In this document: in pieces, positions 5,022 to 6,017 of the stretch
How the letters are laid out: each line of letters opens with the position of its first letter
Position numbering within the stretch: the stretch's first letter is position 1
The notes under the pieces: generated by a model
The model's input: the letters and a program-made list of their open reading frames with translations, nothing else
Database searches by the model: none
Told to the model about the DNA's origin: nothing
Assembly: GCA_023474155.1 (NCBI GenBank)
Contig: JAMCYJ010000036.1
Span: forward strand, 1-6,017
Source of the DNA: Candidatus Martarchaeota archaeon
Lineage (GTDB): Archaea > Micrarchaeota > Micrarchaeia > Micrarchaeales > Micrarchaeaceae
Length of the DNA stretch: 6,017 nt
Reading direction: 5' to 3'
Made by a program: the position numbers and the translations under genes

Positions 5022-5050
5022 TTTAGGTAATAATTTTTAGGTAATAATTT
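5022..5050. repeat. Tandem duplication of TTTAGGTAATAATTT
   Basis: The 15-mer occurs exactly at 5022-5036 and 5036-5050, sharing one base, so the period is 14 bases. A related AATTTAAGATAA precedes it. It lies 35-65 bases before the rpl30 ATG, just outside the candidate TATA region. It is the second 14-base-period duplication in the window, though unrelated in sequence to the one at 2757-2834. Confidence 0.85.
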
Positions 5051-5261
5051 AGATGCTTAAAATAATAATGGAATATAGATAACGGAATAATCCGAAAATG
5101 AAAGTTAAAATTTAAAATTTAAACGATAAAAGAATGCAAATTCCGCATGGCCGATCCGAAAGACTACCGCCTTTAAAAATCCTCTGCAATAAGCCGACAG
5201 CAAATAACTATTATATTATCATTGAGAAAATATTTAAATCTTTTATTTATAATCTGAGTTT

Positions 5262-5300
5262 TAAATAAAAGCAGCAACTTCAGGACATGCGAGCTGCATG
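5262..5300 (-). terminator. Weak hairpin and T-rich stretch after the partial gene
   Basis: Three bases after the TGA of the upstream gene is CATGC-AGCTC-GCATG (plus 5286-5300), a 5-bp perfect stem with a 5-base loop. About 15 bases on, the transcribed strand reads GCTTTTATTTAA. The arrangement suits transcript ending before rpl30, but the stem is short and the T run is interrupted. Confidence 0.25.
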
Positions 5301-5303
5301 CGG

Positions 5304-6017
5304 TCATTTATCCTTGTTTTCGTCGATTTTTTTCTGTTTTTCCCTTTCCTCTGCGGCCTTCTCCCTGTTGATCTCGCGCTGTTCCTCTGCCTCGCTTTCT
5401 TGCTTCCTTTGGGTTTTCTCCTTTTCAAGTATCTGCTGCAGGTGCCTCCCAAGAATAGTATCCCCGAACGCTGCTTTTTTCTTGGCTTCCGAAATAACTG
5501 CATATTCTTTCGCTATATTCTTAAGCTGTGATTTGCTACTCATCAGGCGCGTTGTTTCGGCAGTCGCAAAATCCACGGCGCTGCGCAGGTATTTTTCATT
5601 TACCGTGTCATTCGAATCCGCAAGTGCATTACGCGCTGTTGACAACGACATGCCCTTGTCACTAATCTTGATTTCATTAAGCGAACGAGCTAAGCCTGGA
5701 TCAGTTTTCACTGCCTCCGCCTTCAGATAATCATATGCTTCGCGTGTGACAGGCATGTTTCCTATTTTCTGCTTGAGCAGTTCCAGGACCATTGAATTTG
5801 CGAGATCTGAAGGGGCTCCTGCACTATAATCATTTATTTTCTGGCTCACCGCGTCTAACAAAGACGGATCCTCATTTTTAAGGCGGGATATTAAATTTGA
5901 TTTGAAAAGCTCTGTATGCATCTCCTGAAAATGCTCGTGCATGTTTTCGTTGACTCTGCCTGCAAATGCACTTGTGCTTTTCTCAGTCGTTTCTTTTACA
6001 ATCAATGCCGCCTCGCG
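5304..6017 (-). CDS. Unrecognised helical protein with charged C-terminal helix, 5' end outside window
   Basis: I do not recognise this protein. The frame is open to the right edge (REAA precedes a TTG at 6005 with no stop), so the real start is probably beyond the window; the first in-frame ATG inside is at codon 22 from that TTG. The visible 237 residues contain no cysteine or tryptophan and no signal peptide or membrane segment. The first two thirds look like a mostly helical soluble domain with segments such as LLDAVSQKINDY, LANSMVLELLKQKIG, REAYDYLKAEAV and YLRSAVDFATAETTRLM. The last 45 or so residues are almost continuous E/K/R/Q (for example EEQREINREKAAEEREKQKK), typical of a coiled coil or a charged single helix. 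It ends with TGA. It occupies the place upstream of rpl30 where rpsE is usual; the 300-base gap argues against co-transcription. A real gene is likely because the long frame has consistent codon use; its function is unknown. Confidence 0.75.
   Translation of the reverse strand, partial: REAALIVKETTEKSTSAFAGRVNENMHEHFQEMHTELFKSNLISRLKNEDPSLLDAVSQKINDYSAGAPSDLANSMVLELLKQKIGNMPVTREAYDYLKAEAVKTDPGLARSLNEIKISDKGMSLSTARNALADSNDTVNEKYLRSAVDFATAETTRLMSSKSQLKNIAKEYAVISEAKKKAAFGDTILGRHLQQILEKEKTQRKQESEAEEQREINREKAAEEREKQKKIDENKDK

Larger units (their letters stand above)
4987..5303. other. 317-base spacer upstream of rpl30
   Basis: No supported gene was found. It contains the probable rpl30 promoter, the 14-base-period duplication, A+T-rich blocks (5050-5130 and 5202-5272), a G+C-rich island at 5135-5201, and a short inverted repeat at 5286-5300 just after the stop of the upstream gene. 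No tRNA fold or C/D-box signature was recognised in the island. Confidence 0.5.

Noticed and set aside
5287..5730. Plus-strand 147-codon frame beginning near a TATA-like stretch at 5242-5253.
   Set aside because: It is antisense to the charged helical protein, and the S/F/L-rich translation is what antisense E/K/R codons give. The minus-strand frame is longer and has coherent protein-like composition.

Overview
This 6 kb window looks like an archaeal chromosome segment with every convincing gene on the minus strand, so transcription runs from high to low coordinates. The archaeal assignment rests on four genes: ribosomal protein uL15 and uL30 genes of the archaeal/eukaryotic type, a beta-CASP ribonuclease of the archaeal aCPSF2 type, and a coiled-coil protein resembling the archaeal COG1340 family. 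TATA-like boxes sit a few tens of bases before several starts and Shine-Dalgarno sites are sparse, which also fits archaea. Genes are of moderate G+C and the spacers are very A+T rich. The compact, partly dismantled ribosomal gene order suggests a reduced-genome lineage such as DPANN (for example Micrarchaeota-like), but that placement is inference.

Layout in transcription order. First, at the right edge, comes the 3' part of an unrecognised, cysteine- and tryptophan-free helical protein with a highly charged C-terminal helix (5304-6017, start outside the window). A 317-base A+T-rich spacer follows, with a small G+C-rich island. Then come rpl30 (uL30) and, 99 bases further, rpl15 (uL15). In most archaea these two sit between rpsE (uS5) and secY in the spc-type operon; here neither flanking gene is present. 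Next is a GT4 glycosyltransferase starting at TTG, whose last codons run into a 14-bp tandem repeat. A gene-poor spacer of 586 bases (2235-2820) follows, holding the tandem repeat, a T-rich tract likely to stop transcription, TATA-like boxes and possibly decayed coding sequence. Then comes a 252-residue coiled-coil protein with a disordered N-terminus and a short hydrophobic C-terminal motif. Last is the aCPSF2-type metallo-beta-lactamase ribonuclease, with its own probable promoter.

Functionally the window mixes translation (uL30, uL15), RNA processing or decay (aCPSF2), envelope or lipid glycosylation (GT4) and two poorly understood helical proteins. I see no mobile element, CRISPR array, tRNA, rRNA or defence system, and no strong case for a new multi-gene system. 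The items most worth a second look are the detached uL30-uL15 pair, the repeat at the glycosyltransferase 3' end, the coding-like sequence before the coiled-coil gene, and the G+C island upstream of rpl30.
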